DNA of 24,616 bases, from positions 1 through 24,616 of the forward strand of contig DATAYY010000101.1 in NCBI GenBank assembly GCA_036272325.1, read 5' to 3'. The notes beneath the pieces are model-generated. The model was not told where the DNA came from. It did no database searches and worked only from the letters and a program-made list of their open reading frames with translations. The translations under genes and the position numbers were made by a program. Shown here one piece after another: positions 8,915 to 18,952 of this stretch. Position 1 is the first letter of the stretch; each line of letters opens with the position of its first letter. The stretch comes from Schlegelella_A sp036272325 (GTDB lineage: Bacteria; Pseudomonadota; Gammaproteobacteria; Burkholderiales; Burkholderiaceae_C).

Positions 8915-8929
8915 CCGGCGCCGCGCCGG
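8915..8929 (+). other. GC-rich palindrome just before truA
   Basis: CCGGCGC (8915-8921) and GCGCCGG (8923-8929) form a 7-bp inverted repeat around one base, extendable by G-U pairs. It ends 6 bases before the truA GTG, where a ribosome binding site would be, and no Shine-Dalgarno sequence is visible. It could limit truA initiation. In GC-rich DNA such repeats can also arise by chance. Confidence 0.25.
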
Positions 8930-8935
8930 TTCCAC

Positions 8936-9718
8936 GTGAGAGTCGCCCTCGGCATCGCATATCGCGGCAGCGCGTACAGCGGCTGGCAGAGCCAGCCGAA
9001 CGGGTCCACCGTGCAGGACCGGCTCGAAGCCGCGCTCGGAACCTTCGCCGCCACGCCGATCGCATCGATCTGCGCCGGGCGCACCGACGCCGGCGTCCAC
9101 GCGCTGAATCAGGTCGTCCACTTCGACACCGAGGTCGTTCGCGCGGCCGACGCATGGACGCGCGGCACCAATCGCTACCTGCCCAGCGACATCGCGGTGC
9201 AGTGGTGCCGGTTCGTGCCGCAGAGCTTTCATGCGCGGGCATCCGCCAGCGGCCGGCGCTATGCATACGTGCTGCTCGAGTCTCCGGTGCGGCCGGCCCT
9301 TGAAAGCGGCCTTGCCGGATGGGCGTTTCGCTCGCTCGACGGCGAGGCGATGCGGCGTGCTGCCAGTGCACTGGTCGGCAGCCACGACTTCACTGCCTTC
9401 CGTTCCGCAGAGTGCCAGGCGCTCTCGCCGGTCAAGACGATGCGCGCGCTGACGATCGAGCGGCGCGGCGCCTACTGGCGATTCGATTTCGACGCCGACG
9501 CGTTCCTTCACCACATGATCCGCAACATCGTCGGCTCTCTGGTCGCGGTCGGCAGCGGCACGCGCAGCGAGACGTGGCTCGCCGACGTGCTCGCGGCCCG
9601 CGACCGCTCGCTCGCCGCGGCGACGTTCGCGCCCGACGGCCTGTACTTCCTGGGCCCGTACTACGATGCCTGCCATGCGATTCCCGATCGGACGCCGGCG
9701 ATGGACTGGCTGCCCTGA
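8936..9718 (+). CDS. truA: tRNA pseudouridine(38-40) synthase
   Basis: Converts uridines 38-40 in the anticodon arm of many tRNAs to pseudouridine. The catalytic Asp51 lies in the motif AGRTDAGVHALNQVVHF. Other family segments are RGTNRYLPSDIAVQ and FLHHMIRNIVGSLVAVG. It is 260 residues, normal for TruA. The start is the GTG at 8936, giving MRVALGIAYRGSAYSGWQ, the family N-terminus. It lies 51 bases after fimV and 30 bases before trpF, an order common in betaproteobacteria. Confidence 0.96.
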   Translation: MRVALGIAYRGSAYSGWQSQPNGSTVQDRLEAALGTFAATPIASICAGRTDAGVHALNQVVHFDTEVVRAADAWTRGTNRYLPSDIAVQWCRFVPQSFHARASASGRRYAYVLLESPVRPALESGLAGWAFRSLDGEAMRRAASALVGSHDFTAFRSAECQALSPVKTMRALTIERRGAYWRFDFDADAFLHHMIRNIVGSLVAVGSGTRSETWLADVLAARDRSLAAATFAPDGLYFLGPYYDACHAIPDRTPAMDWLP

Positions 9719-9748
9719 GCCCCCGCTGATGTCGCGCGAGCTTCGGCC

Positions 9749-10408
9749 GTGAACCAGCGGACGCGGATCAAGATCTGCGGCGTCTCGCGCGAGGCCGACA
9801 TCGAAGCCGCCGTCGCTGCGGGCGCCGACGCGGTCGGCTTCGTCTTTCACCCGCCGAGCGTGCGTTGCCTCGACGTCGACCGCGCGGCGCGACTCGCGCG
9901 CGCGCTGCCGCCGTTCGTGACGCCGGTGGGCCTGTTCGTCAACGCTTCGCGCGCCGACGTCGACGCCGTCCTGGCGGCGATCCCGAGCCTCGTCCTGCAG
10001 TTCCACGGCGACGAGACGCCCGACGACTGCACCCTGTTTCGCCGCCCCTACCTGCGCGCGGTGCGGATGACCGCGGAGCTCGATTTGCTAGACTTCGCAC
10101 GCCGTTTCGGCGAGGCGCAAGGCCTTCTCCTCGATGCCCATGTCGAGGGCTTCGGCGGCGGTGGAAAGGCATTCGATTGGTCGCTCGTCCCGGCAGGGTT
10201 CCCGGCAGAGTCAAGGCGTCGGCTCGTTTTGTCTGGTGGGTTGCATGCCGCAAACGTCTGCGCCGGCATCCTGCACATTCGGCCCTGGGCCGTTGACGTT
10301 TCCTCCGGCGTCGAGTCGTCGTCCGGCGTGAAGGACGCTGGCGCGATCCGGCGTTTCTGCGACGCGGTGCGCGAAGCCGATGCCCGAATCGCCGCATCGA
10401 CTGCTTGA
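9749..10408 (+). CDS. trpF: Phosphoribosylanthranilate isomerase
   Basis: Amadori rearrangement of phosphoribosylanthranilate in tryptophan synthesis; a TIM-barrel enzyme. The general-base Cys10 is in KICGVSREADIEAA. The catalytic Asp lies in LLLDAHVEGFGGGGKAFDW, and the phosphate-binding end is LSGGLHAANV followed by VDVSSGVESSSGVKD. The product is 219 residues, typical. The GTG start at 9749 gives the normal N-terminus, without a clear ribosome binding site. It is separated from trpB by 92 bases that contain a repeat element. The rest of the pathway (trpE, G, D, C) is not in the window. Confidence 0.95.
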   Translation: MNQRTRIKICGVSREADIEAAVAAGADAVGFVFHPPSVRCLDVDRAARLARALPPFVTPVGLFVNASRADVDAVLAAIPSLVLQFHGDETPDDCTLFRRPYLRAVRMTAELDLLDFARRFGEAQGLLLDAHVEGFGGGGKAFDWSLVPAGFPAESRRRLVLSGGLHAANVCAGILHIRPWAVDVSSGVESSSGVKDAGAIRRFCDAVREADARIAASTA

Positions 10409-10432
10409 AAGATCCTCATGCCCGATGGCGCC

Positions 10433-10488
10433 TCACTTCGTTCGCTGCCCCCGGAGGGGGCGCCCGGCCGCGTTGGGGCGGCCCGGTG
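10433..10488 (+). repeat. GC-rich intergenic repeat, copy A (trpF-trpB)
   Basis: The element has a 6-bp hairpin, GCCCCC/GGGGGC around GGA, followed by a GGCC-containing spacer and the block TTGGGGCGGCC. The same order of blocks occurs at 13419-13479. The left edge, TCACTTCGTTCGC, is echoed at 14807-14819. It fills most of the gap between trpF and trpB. Copies in different gaps of one window point to a dispersed extragenic palindromic repeat family. Confidence 0.65.
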
Positions 10489-10500
10489 ACGGCCGGCGCC

Positions 10501-11699
<1,199 letters not shown>

Positions 11700-11703
<4 letters not shown>

Positions 11704-12542
11704 GTCGCATCGGGGCGACGTTCGAGGCGCTCGCGGCGCGCGGCAGGAAGGCCCTCATCCCCTACATCACCGCCGGCGATCCGCACGCGGAGACGACCGC
11801 GGCGATCATGCACGCGCTCGTCGACGCCGGCGCCGACGTGATCGAACTCGGCATGCCATTCAGCGACCCGATGGCCGACGGCCCCGTGGTCCAGAAGGCG
11901 AGCGAGCGGGCGCTCGCGCGCGGCGTCGGCCTCGCCAAGGCGCTCGGCATGGTGCGCGAATTTCGCGCTGCGGATCGCGAGACGCCGGTCGTTCTCATGG
12001 GCTACGCCAATCCGATCGAGCGCTACGGCAGCGCGCGCTTCGTCGCCGATGCCAAGACGTCGGGCGTCGACGGCGTTCTCGTCGTCGACTATCCGCCGGA
12101 GGAATGCGCCGAGTTCGCCGAGCTGCTGCGCAGCGCCGGCGTCGATCCGATCTTTCTCGTCGCGCCGACGTCGACCGACGCCCGCATCGCCAGCGTCGCC
12201 GAGGCGGCGCGCGGATACGTTTACCATGTCGCGCTGAAGGGCGTCACCGGTGCCGGGCACTTCGACATCGATGCGGTCAGGAAGATGATCCCGAGAATCA
12301 AGGCGCATGTCAGGCTGCCGGTCGGCGTCGGCTTCGGCATTCGCGATGGCGCGACCGCGCGCTCGGTCGCCGACGTCGCCGACGCGGTCGTCATCGGCAG
12401 CGCGCTCGTCCAGTTGCTCGAGGCTGCCGGTCGCGACGACGCTCCGCGCATCGCCGGCGAGTTCATCGCCGGAATCCGAAGCGCGCTCGACACGCCGGCC
12501 GTACGCCCCGACGGGGCCATTCGACAAGGGGTTGCCCGATGA
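11700..12542 (+). CDS. trpA: Tryptophan synthase alpha chain
   Basis: Cleaves indole-3-glycerol phosphate to indole, which is channelled to TrpB. The catalytic residues Glu49 and Asp60 lie in GADVIELGMPFSDPMADG. The phosphate-binding end is the segment VGFGIRDGATA. The product is 280 residues, somewhat longer than the shortest family members but normal. The ATG overlaps the trpB stop by ATGA, and its own TGA overlaps the accD ATG in the same way, so trpB, trpA and accD form one tightly coupled unit. Confidence 0.97.
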
Positions 12543-13411
12543 GCTGGCTCGAGAAGCTGCTGCCACCGAAGATCCAGCCGACCGACCCGAGCGAGCGCCG
12601 CACGGTCCCCGAGGGTCTCTGGGTCAAGTGTCCGGCGTGCGAGACCGTCCTCTACAAGACCGACCTCGAGAAGAACATCAACGTCTGCCCGAAGTGCGGG
12701 CATCACCACCGCATCGGTGCGCGGGCGCGCCTCGACAGCTTCCTCGATCCCGAGGGCCGCTATGAAATCGGCCAGGAGGTGCTGCCGGTCGACGCGCTGA
12801 AGTTCAAGGACAGCAAGAAGTATCCCGAGCGACTCAAGGACGCGCTCGAGAACACCGGCGAGACCGACGCGCTCGTCGTCGTCGGCGGCGCGCTGATGAG
12901 CATGCCGATCGTCGCCGCTTGCTTCGAGTTCGATTTCATGGGCGGCTCGATGGGCTCGGTCGTCGGCGAGCGGTTCGTGCGCGGCGTGCAGGCCGCGGTC
13001 GAGCAGAAGACGCCGTTCGTGAGCTTCACCGCGACCGGCGGCGCGCGCATGCAGGAAGGGCTGCTCAGCCTGATGCAGATGGCCAAGACCAATGCCGCGC
13101 TGACCCATCTCGCGCAGGCGCGCCTGCCCTATGTCAGCGTCCTCGCCGACCCGACGATGGGCGGAGTGTCGGCGAGCTTCGCCTTTCTCGGCGATGTCGT
13201 CATCGCCGAGCCGAAGGCGCTGATCGGATTCGCCGGGCCGCGCGTGATCGAGAACACCGTGCGCGAAAAGCTTCCCGAAGGCTTCCAGCGCGCGGAGTTC
13301 CTGCTTCAGACCGGCGCGATCGACATGATCGTCGACCGGCGCGAGCTGCGGCCGACGATCGCGCGCCAGATCGCGATGCTGCAGCGGCTACCGTCTGACG
13401 CCGTCGCCTGA
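12539..13411 (+). CDS. accD: Acetyl-CoA carboxylase carboxyltransferase subunit beta
   Basis: Beta subunit of the carboxyltransferase half of acetyl-CoA carboxylase, making malonyl-CoA for fatty acid synthesis; it pairs with AccA, encoded elsewhere. The N-terminal zinc ribbon is visible with Cys31, Cys34, Cys50 and Cys53 (CPAC then CPKC). The crotonase-like core has FDFMGGSMGSVVGE, ATGGARMQEG and DPTMGGVSASFA. The ATG at 12539 gives 290 residues, the standard length, and overlaps the trpA stop. The trpA-accD-folC order is widespread in proteobacteria. Confidence 0.97.
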   Translation: MSWLEKLLPPKIQPTDPSERRTVPEGLWVKCPACETVLYKTDLEKNINVCPKCGHHHRIGARARLDSFLDPEGRYEIGQEVLPVDALKFKDSKKYPERLKDALENTGETDALVVVGGALMSMPIVAACFEFDFMGGSMGSVVGERFVRGVQAAVEQKTPFVSFTATGGARMQEGLLSLMQMAKTNAALTHLAQARLPYVSVLADPTMGGVSASFAFLGDVVIAEPKALIGFAGPRVIENTVREKLPEGFQRAEFLLQTGAIDMIVDRRELRPTIARQIAMLQRLPSDAVA

Positions 13412-13418
13412 CCGTGCC

Positions 13419-13479
13419 CCCACGCTCCCCGCGGTCGCTGCCCCCCGAGGGGGCGCGGCCAGGCTTGGGGCGGCCGGTG
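13419..13479 (+). repeat. GC-rich intergenic repeat, copy B (accD-folC)
   Basis: Second copy of the element at 10433-10488. It has a GCCCCC/GGGGGC hairpin with loop CGA, then GCGCGGCC, then CTTGGGGCGGCC and GGTG. The core aligns with copy A with a few substitutions and small indels. It fills the space between the accD stop and the folC start at 13502. The hairpin has no T-tract, so it is not a classic terminator. Confidence 0.65.
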
Positions 13480-13501
13480 CACCCGTGGTGACAGGCCCTC
13501 G

Positions 13502-14794
13502 ATGAGCCGGACGCTCGCCGAGTGGCTCGCCCACTGCGAGCGGCTGCACCCGAAGTCGGTCGAGCTCACGCTCGACCGCGTTGCTGCCGTCAAGGCGCGG
13601 CTCGGCATCTTGTTCGCGGCGCCGACGATCGTCGTCGGCGGCACCAACGGCAAGGGATCGACCTGCGCGATGCTCGAGTCGATCGCGCTCGCCGCCGGCT
13701 ATCGCGTCGGCCTGCACTCGAAGCCGCATCTGGTCCACTTCGAGGAGCGTTGCCGGATCGGCGGCAGCAGCGTCGACGGTGCGCTCCTGCTGCCGCATTT
13801 CGAGGCGGTCGAGCGTGCCCGCGGCGACATCAGCCTCACCTACTTCGAGTTCACGCTGCTCGCGATCGCGTCGCTGTTCGCGGCGATGCCGCTCGACCTC
13901 GTGATTCTCGAAGTCGGCCTCGGCGGCAGACTCGATGCCGTCAACGCGTTCGATGCCGATTGCGCGATCCTGACCAGCATCGACGTCGATCACCGCGAAT
14001 ACCTCGGCACCGACCGCGAGTCGATCGGTCGCGAGAAGGCGGGCATCCTGCGCCCGGGCAAGCCTGCGATCGTGAGCGATCCGATGGCGCCGCAGAGCGT
14101 GCTCAGCGAGGCGGCTCGTCTGGGCGCCGATCTGCGGCTCGCCGGACGCGACTTCCACCACTCGGGCGATCGTCAACAGTGGAGCTGGTCGGGACGAAGC
14201 CTGCGCTTCGCCGGCCTCGGCTACCCGGCGCTGCGCGGCGCGAACCAGCTGCTCAACGCCTCGGGTGCGCTCGCCGCGTTCGAGGCGCTGCGCGAACGGT
14301 TGCCTGTCAGCGCGCAGGCGATCCGCACCGGCCTCGCGACGGTCGAGCTGGCGGGCCGCTTCCAGGTCATTCCGGGCGCGCCGACGATCGTCCTCGACGT
14401 CGGTCACAACCCGCATGCGATCGCGGCGCTGGCGTCCAACCTCGATCAGATGGGGTTCTTTCCGCGCACCCACGCCGTCTTCGGCGTGATGGCCGACAAG
14501 GACATCGCCGCGATCCTCGCGCGCATGGCGCCGCTCGTCGACGCCTGGCACTTCACCGACCTGCCGACGCCGCGCGCAGCGGCCGCGGAGCAGCTCGCGA
14601 TGGCGTTGCGCGGCGTCGGGCAGACCTCGGCGCGCGCGACCGTCGCCACCCACCCGAGCCCCGCCGCAGCGCTCGCCGCTGCGGCGGCCGGCGCCGACCC
14701 GACTGATAGAATCGTCGTCTTCGGCTCGTTCTACACCGTTGGCGGCGTGCTGGAGAACGGTCTGCCGGAGCGCTCCGGCCTTCACCTGTCCTGA
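13502..14794 (+). CDS. folC: Folylpolyglutamate / dihydrofolate synthase
   Basis: ATP-dependent ligase of the Mur ligase superfamily. It adds glutamate to dihydropteroate and extends polyglutamate tails on folates. The P-loop GGTNGKGST spans residues 46-54. The segments SKPHLVHFEERCRIGG, ILEVGLGGRLDAVNAFD and DHREYLGTDRESIGREKAGI are characteristic of FolC. The C-terminal ligase domain contains VLDVGHNPHAIAAL and VFGVMADKDI. It is 430 residues, normal. The ATG at 13502 follows repeat copy B. Near its 3' end, at 14707-14712, is an extended -10-like TAGAAT that may serve the next gene. Confidence 0.95.
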   Translation: MSRTLAEWLAHCERLHPKSVELTLDRVAAVKARLGILFAAPTIVVGGTNGKGSTCAMLESIALAAGYRVGLHSKPHLVHFEERCRIGGSSVDGALLLPHFEAVERARGDISLTYFEFTLLAIASLFAAMPLDLVILEVGLGGRLDAVNAFDADCAILTSIDVDHREYLGTDRESIGREKAGILRPGKPAIVSDPMAPQSVLSEAARLGADLRLAGRDFHHSGDRQQWSWSGRSLRFAGLGYPALRGANQLLNASGALAAFEALRERLPVSAQAIRTGLATVELAGRFQVIPGAPTIVLDVGHNPHAIAALASNLDQMGFFPRTHAVFGVMADKDIAAILARMAPLVDAWHFTDLPTPRAAAAEQLAMALRGVGQTSARATVATHPSPAAALAAAAAGADPTDRIVVFGSFYTVGGVLENGLPERSGLHLS

Positions 14795-14845
14795 GCCGGC
14801 AACGGCTCGCTTCGTTCGCATTCGGCTTCGAACGCTCGGTCCACC

Positions 14846-15643
14846 ATGTTCAAGCAGAAGCGCGACTCCGCTCCCGACAAGCCCAGGATCGAGCCGGCCG
14901 ACGCCGTGCAACAGGCGCGCACCCGCGCCCGTCGGCGGCTGATCGGTGCGATCGTGCTGCTGGTGATCGGCATCATCGGCTTTCCGCTGGTCTTCGAGAC
15001 GCAGCCGCGGCCGATTCCGGTCGACGTGCCGATCGAGATTCCGCGCCGCGATGCGCTGCCGCCGCTCGCCATGCCACCACCGCGGTCGACACCGACGCGT
15101 CCGGCAGCGCCCACCATCGAGCCGGCGGCGACGACCGACGCGGCACCGACGGCGCCGGGCCCGGCGACGCCACGGACGGCGCCTGCCACGACGCGCGGCA
15201 GCGACGGCGTGGTCCCCGGGTCGAGCGGCGACGCGGGGCACGACATCGGCGCGGCGCGTGCGACCGCGCACGCGAGCTCGGCCACCGAGACGCCGCGCCG
15301 CGCCGCGAGCGCCGCGGTCGTCGCGGTCGCGCCGGCGTCCACGGCGACCCGCTCGGCGGATGGCGAGCGGGCGCGCGCACTGCTCGAAGGGCATCCGGCA
15401 TCGGGCGCCGACGACCAGCGATTCGTCGTCCAGGTCGGCGCGTTCGCCGATGCCGAGGCCGCGCGCGAGACGCGCAAGAACGTCGAGAAGCTCGGCCTGA
15501 AGACCTACACCCAGGTCGCGCAGACGTCGGCGGGTAACCGCATCCGCGTTCGCGTCGGACCGTTCGCGACGCGCGGCGAGGCCGAGGCAGCGCTCGCGAA
15601 GGCCAAGGCAGCCGGCATGAACGCCGTGCTGCTGACGCTGTGA
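14846..15643 (+). CDS. SPOR-domain membrane protein (DedD-like)
   Basis: Single-pass inner-membrane protein with a short basic cytoplasmic N-terminus, a membrane segment at about residues 32-50 (LIGAIVLLVIGIIGFPLVF), a long Pro/Ala/Thr-rich periplasmic linker and a C-terminal SPOR domain at about 192-265 (FVVQVGAFADAEAARETRKNV). SPOR domains bind denuded septal peptidoglycan, so a role in cell division like DedD is likely. It is 265 residues. Its place between folC and cvpA is the conserved position of dedD-type genes. Sequence before the ATG contains an echo of the repeat family (CTTCGTTCGC at 14810-14819). Confidence 0.88.
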   Translation: MFKQKRDSAPDKPRIEPADAVQQARTRARRRLIGAIVLLVIGIIGFPLVFETQPRPIPVDVPIEIPRRDALPPLAMPPPRSTPTRPAAPTIEPAATTDAAPTAPGPATPRTAPATTRGSDGVVPGSSGDAGHDIGAARATAHASSATETPRRAASAAVVAVAPASTATRSADGERARALLEGHPASGADDQRFVVQVGAFADAEAARETRKNVEKLGLKTYTQVAQTSAGNRIRVRVGPFATRGEAEAALAKAKAAGMNAVLLTL

Positions 15644-15652
15644 GCGCGGGCG

Positions 15653-16168
15653 ATGACCGAGTGGCCGTCGCTCGGCTGGATCGACATCGCGATGCTCGCG
15701 GTGATCGCGCTGTCGGCGCTCGCCGGCGCGGTGCGCGGGCTGACCTTCGAGATCCTGTCGCTGCTCGGCTGGATCGCCGCCTGGTTCGCCGGGCTCTGGC
15801 TCGGCCCGGTGCTGGCGCCGCACCTGCCGATCGGCACACCGGGCGCGCCGCTGAATGGCATCGCCGCGTTCGCGGCTGCGTTCCTGGTCGTGCTGATCCT
15901 GTCCGGGATCGCGGCACGCGCCGTTTCGGCGCTCGTCGGCAAGACGCTGCTGCGACCGCTCGACCGGCTGCTGGGCGCGGTGTTCGGAATCCTGCGCGGC
16001 GTGCTGGTCCTGCTCGCGGTCGCGATCGTCGTCTCGTACACGCCGATAGCGTCATCGACGGCCTGGCGCGAGTCGCATGGCGCGGTCTGGTTGAATGCGA
16101 TCCTGCACGAGCTGGTGCCGCTCGTTGCGCCCGCCACGATCGCGCCGCCGGCCGGGCACGGCGTGTGA
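15653..16168 (+). CDS. cvpA: CvpA family membrane protein
   Basis: Small polytopic inner-membrane protein of the CvpA family, named for colicin V production in Escherichia coli; its biochemical role is unsettled. Four hydrophobic stretches are visible, at about residues 10-30, 33-55, 68-90 and 105-128. The family signature at the start is WIDIAMLAVIALSALAGAVRGLT, shown here only by its key WID and RG residues. It is 171 residues, normal. It begins 9 bases after the SPOR gene stop and lies directly upstream of purF, the classical cvpA-purF pairing. Confidence 0.9.
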   Translation: MTEWPSLGWIDIAMLAVIALSALAGAVRGLTFEILSLLGWIAAWFAGLWLGPVLAPHLPIGTPGAPLNGIAAFAAAFLVVLILSGIAARAVSALVGKTLLRPLDRLLGAVFGILRGVLVLLAVAIVVSYTPIASSTAWRESHGAVWLNAILHELVPLVAPATIAPPAGHGV

Positions 16169-16202
16169 CGCCCGCCTGCCCCTGACTGTCGAGGAGCCTG
16201 CC

Positions 16203-17726
16203 ATGTGTGGAATCGTCGGAGTGATCGCCCGGTCGCCGGTCAACCAGCTGATCTACGACGCCCTGCTGCTGCTCCAGCACCGCGGCCAGGACGCCGCCGG
16301 CATCGTGACGATGCAAGGCACCAAGTGCTTCATGCAGAAGGCGCGCGGCATGGTGCGCGACGTCTTTCGTACCCGCAACATGCGGGCGCTGCCGGGCAAC
16401 GTCGGCCTCGGCCAGGTGCGCTACCCGACCGCCGGCAACGCCTACAGCGAGGAGGAAGCGCAGCCGTTCTACGTCAACGCGCCGTACGGCATCGTCCTCG
16501 TCCACAACGGCAACCTGACCAACGCCGCGGCGCTGAAGCAGGAGCTGTTCGACATCGACCGCCGCCACATCAACACCGGCAGCGACACCGAGGTGCTCAT
16601 CAACGTCCTCGCCCACGAGCTCGAGCGCGCCGCGCGCGACCGTCAGCTCTCCCCCGAGGAGGTGTTCGCCGCCGTCGCCGCCGTCCACCGTCGGGTCAAG
16701 GGCTCGTATGCGGTCGTCGCCCTGATCGCCGGCCACGGACTGCTCGCGTTTCGCGATCCGTTCGGCATCCGGCCGCTCGCGTTCGGCGAAGGCACGGGCC
16801 CGGACGGACCCGAAGTGATGGTGGCGAGCGAGTCGGTCGCGATCGTCGGCACCGGCCACACGCTGACGCGCGACGTCGCCCCAGGCGAAGCGATCTTCAT
16901 CGACCTCGGCGGCAAGGTCCACGCGCGCCAATGCGCCGAGCGGCCGACGCTGCATCCGTGCATGTTCGAGTACGTCTATCTCGCCCGGCCCGACTCGATC
17001 CTCGACGGCGTCTCGGTCTACCAGGCTCGGCTCAACCTCGGCGAGACGCTGGCGCAGCGCGTCATCTCGACGCTGCCGCCGACGGAGATCGACGTCGTGA
17101 TCCCGATTCCGGAGTCGAGCCGGCCGTCGGCGATGCAACTCGCGCAGCGGATCGGCAAGCCCTACCGCGAAGGCTTCGTCAAGAACCGCTATGTCGGCCG
17201 CACGTTCATCATGCCGGGCCAGGGCGTGCGCAAGAAGTCGGTGCGCCAGAAGCTGAACGCGATCGAGGTCGAGTTCCGCGGCAGGAACGTGCTGCTGGTC
17301 GATGACTCGATCGTGCGCGGCACGACGTCGAAGGAGATCGTCCAGATGGCGCGCGACGCCGGCGCGAAGAAGGTCTACCTCGCTTCGGCAGCGCCGCCGG
17401 TGCGCTTCCCGAATGTCTACGGCATCGACATGCCGACCAGCGCCGAGCTCATCGCGCATGGCCGCTCGATCGAGGAGATCCGCGAGTTCGTCGGCGCCGA
17501 CAAGCTGATCTACCAGGACGTCGCGGCGATGAAGCGCGTCGTCGGCGCCCTCAACCCGAAGCTCGACGGCTTCGAGGCGTCGTGCTTCGACGGCGTCTAC
17601 ATCGCCGGCGATCTCAGCGCGGACGACGTCGCCGCGATGGCTGCGGGCCGCAAGGGCGACGGCGACGACGACGCCAGCGCCGATCGCGGCGCGCTCACCC
17701 TGCACAGCGCCGCCGAGCTCGCCTGA
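16203..17726 (+). CDS. purF: Amidophosphoribosyltransferase
   Basis: First committed step of purine synthesis: transfers ammonia from glutamine to PRPP. After removal of Met1, Cys2 is the N-terminal nucleophile of the glutaminase domain (MCGIVGVIARSPVN). The segment RYPTAGNAYSEEEAQPF and the NGN motif in LVHNGNLTNA follow. The PRPP-binding loop VLLVDDSIVRGTTSKEIV is at about residues 363-380. The ATG at 16203, with GAGGAG at 16192-16197, gives 507 residues, the family length. The open frame extends upstream, but Cys must be residue 2, which decides the start. Its TGA shares one base with the metZ ATG. Confidence 0.97.
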   Translation: MCGIVGVIARSPVNQLIYDALLLLQHRGQDAAGIVTMQGTKCFMQKARGMVRDVFRTRNMRALPGNVGLGQVRYPTAGNAYSEEEAQPFYVNAPYGIVLVHNGNLTNAAALKQELFDIDRRHINTGSDTEVLINVLAHELERAARDRQLSPEEVFAAVAAVHRRVKGSYAVVALIAGHGLLAFRDPFGIRPLAFGEGTGPDGPEVMVASESVAIVGTGHTLTRDVAPGEAIFIDLGGKVHARQCAERPTLHPCMFEYVYLARPDSILDGVSVYQARLNLGETLAQRVISTLPPTEIDVVIPIPESSRPSAMQLAQRIGKPYREGFVKNRYVGRTFIMPGQGVRKKSVRQKLNAIEVEFRGRNVLLVDDSIVRGTTSKEIVQMARDAGAKKVYLASAAPPVRFPNVYGIDMPTSAELIAHGRSIEEIREFVGADKLIYQDVAAMKRVVGALNPKLDGFEASCFDGVYIAGDLSADDVAAMAAGRKGDGDDDASADRGALTLHSAAELA

Positions 17727-18952
17727 TGGCCGAAAAGAGACTGCCCAGGAAGGCGCTGCCCGAGGGACTTCGCCTCGATACCCTCGCGGTGCGCGAGGGC
17801 CTGCCGGCGAGCGCGTGGGGCGAGAACTCGGAAGCGCTCTTCCTGACGAGCAGCTTCGTCCAGCCCGATGCGGCGACCGCCGCGGCGCGCTTCGCCAACG
17901 AGGAAGAGGCGTTCATCTATTCGCGCTTCACCAACCCGACGGTGACGATGATGGAGCGGCGTCTGGCTGCGCTGGAAGGTGCCGAGGCGTGCATCGGAAC
18001 GGCGAGCGGGATGAGCGCGATCCTGCTGCTCGGCATGGGTCTTCTCAAGGCTGGCGACCACGTCGTCTGCTCGCAGAGCGTGTTCGGCTCGACGGTGGCG
18101 CTGTTCGGTCGCGAGTTCGCCAAGTTCGGGGTCGAGACCGCTTTCGTCTCGCAGAGCGACGTTGCCGAGTGGCGCGCCGCGATGCGGCCGAACACGAAGC
18201 TGCTGTTCGCCGAGTCGCCGACCAATCCGCTGACCGAGGTCTGCGACATCCGCGCGCTCGCCGACATCGCGCACGGCGCCGGCGCCGTGCTCGCGGTCGA
18301 CAACTGCTTCTGCACGCCGGCGCTGCAGCGGCCGATCGAGCTCGGCGCCGACTTCATCGTCCACTCGGGGACCAAGTACCTCGACGGCCAGGGCCGCGTC
18401 ATCGCCGGCGCGCTGTGCGGTCGCGAGGGCGACGTGATCGACAAGTTCGTGCCGGTCCTGCGCAGCGCCGGCATGACGCTGTCGCCTTTCAACGCCTGGG
18501 TCGTGCTGAAAGGCCTCGAGACGCTCTCGATCCGGATGCAGGCGCAGAGCGCGCGCGCACTCGAGCTCGCCCGCTGGCTCGAGCAGCAGCCTGCCGTCGA
18601 GCGCGTCTACTTCCCGGCGCTCGCGTCGCACCCGCAGCACGCGTTGGCGATGGCCCAGCAATCGGGATGCGGCGGCGCCGTCGTCTCGTTCGTCGTCCGC
18701 GGCGGCACGCCTCAGGCAGCGCGCGGGAAAGCGTTCCACGTCATCGACAGCACGCAGGTCTGCTCGATCACCGCCAACCTCGGCGACACCAAAACGACGA
18801 TCACGCATCCGGCGAGCACGTCGCACGGCCGCCTGAGCGAGGAGCAGCGCACCGCTGCCGGGATCACGCAGGGAATGATCCGCGTCGCGGTCGGCCTCGA
18901 CGACATCGCCGACATCGAGGCCGACCTCGCGCGCGGCCTGGCGACGTTGTGA
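17726..18952 (+). CDS. metZ: O-succinylhomoserine sulfhydrylase
   Basis: PLP-dependent Cys/Met metabolism enzyme that uses sulfide to convert O-succinylhomoserine to homocysteine, a direct-sulfhydrylation route to methionine. The PLP lysine is Lys217 in HSGTKYLDGQGRV. Other family segments are YSRFTNPTVTMMERRLAALEG (Tyr and Arg contact phosphate) and TASGMSAI. It is 408 residues, normal. The purF-metZ order is common in beta- and gammaproteobacteria and supports metZ over the closely related metB, metC or metY families. The start overlaps the purF stop by one base and the stop overlaps the gltX GTG. Confidence 0.92.
   Translation: MAEKRLPRKALPEGLRLDTLAVREGLPASAWGENSEALFLTSSFVQPDAATAAARFANEEEAFIYSRFTNPTVTMMERRLAALEGAEACIGTASGMSAILLLGMGLLKAGDHVVCSQSVFGSTVALFGREFAKFGVETAFVSQSDVAEWRAAMRPNTKLLFAESPTNPLTEVCDIRALADIAHGAGAVLAVDNCFCTPALQRPIELGADFIVHSGTKYLDGQGRVIAGALCGREGDVIDKFVPVLRSAGMTLSPFNAWVVLKGLETLSIRMQAQSARALELARWLEQQPAVERVYFPALASHPQHALAMAQQSGCGGAVVSFVVRGGTPQAARGKAFHVIDSTQVCSITANLGDTKTTITHPASTSHGRLSEEQRTAAGITQGMIRVAVGLDDIADIEADLARGLATL

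Noticed and set aside
6863..10006. Very long open antisense frame opposite fimV, truA and trpF.
   Set aside because: It runs across three well-identified genes and their gaps and has the low-complexity Arg-rich look of a GC artefact.
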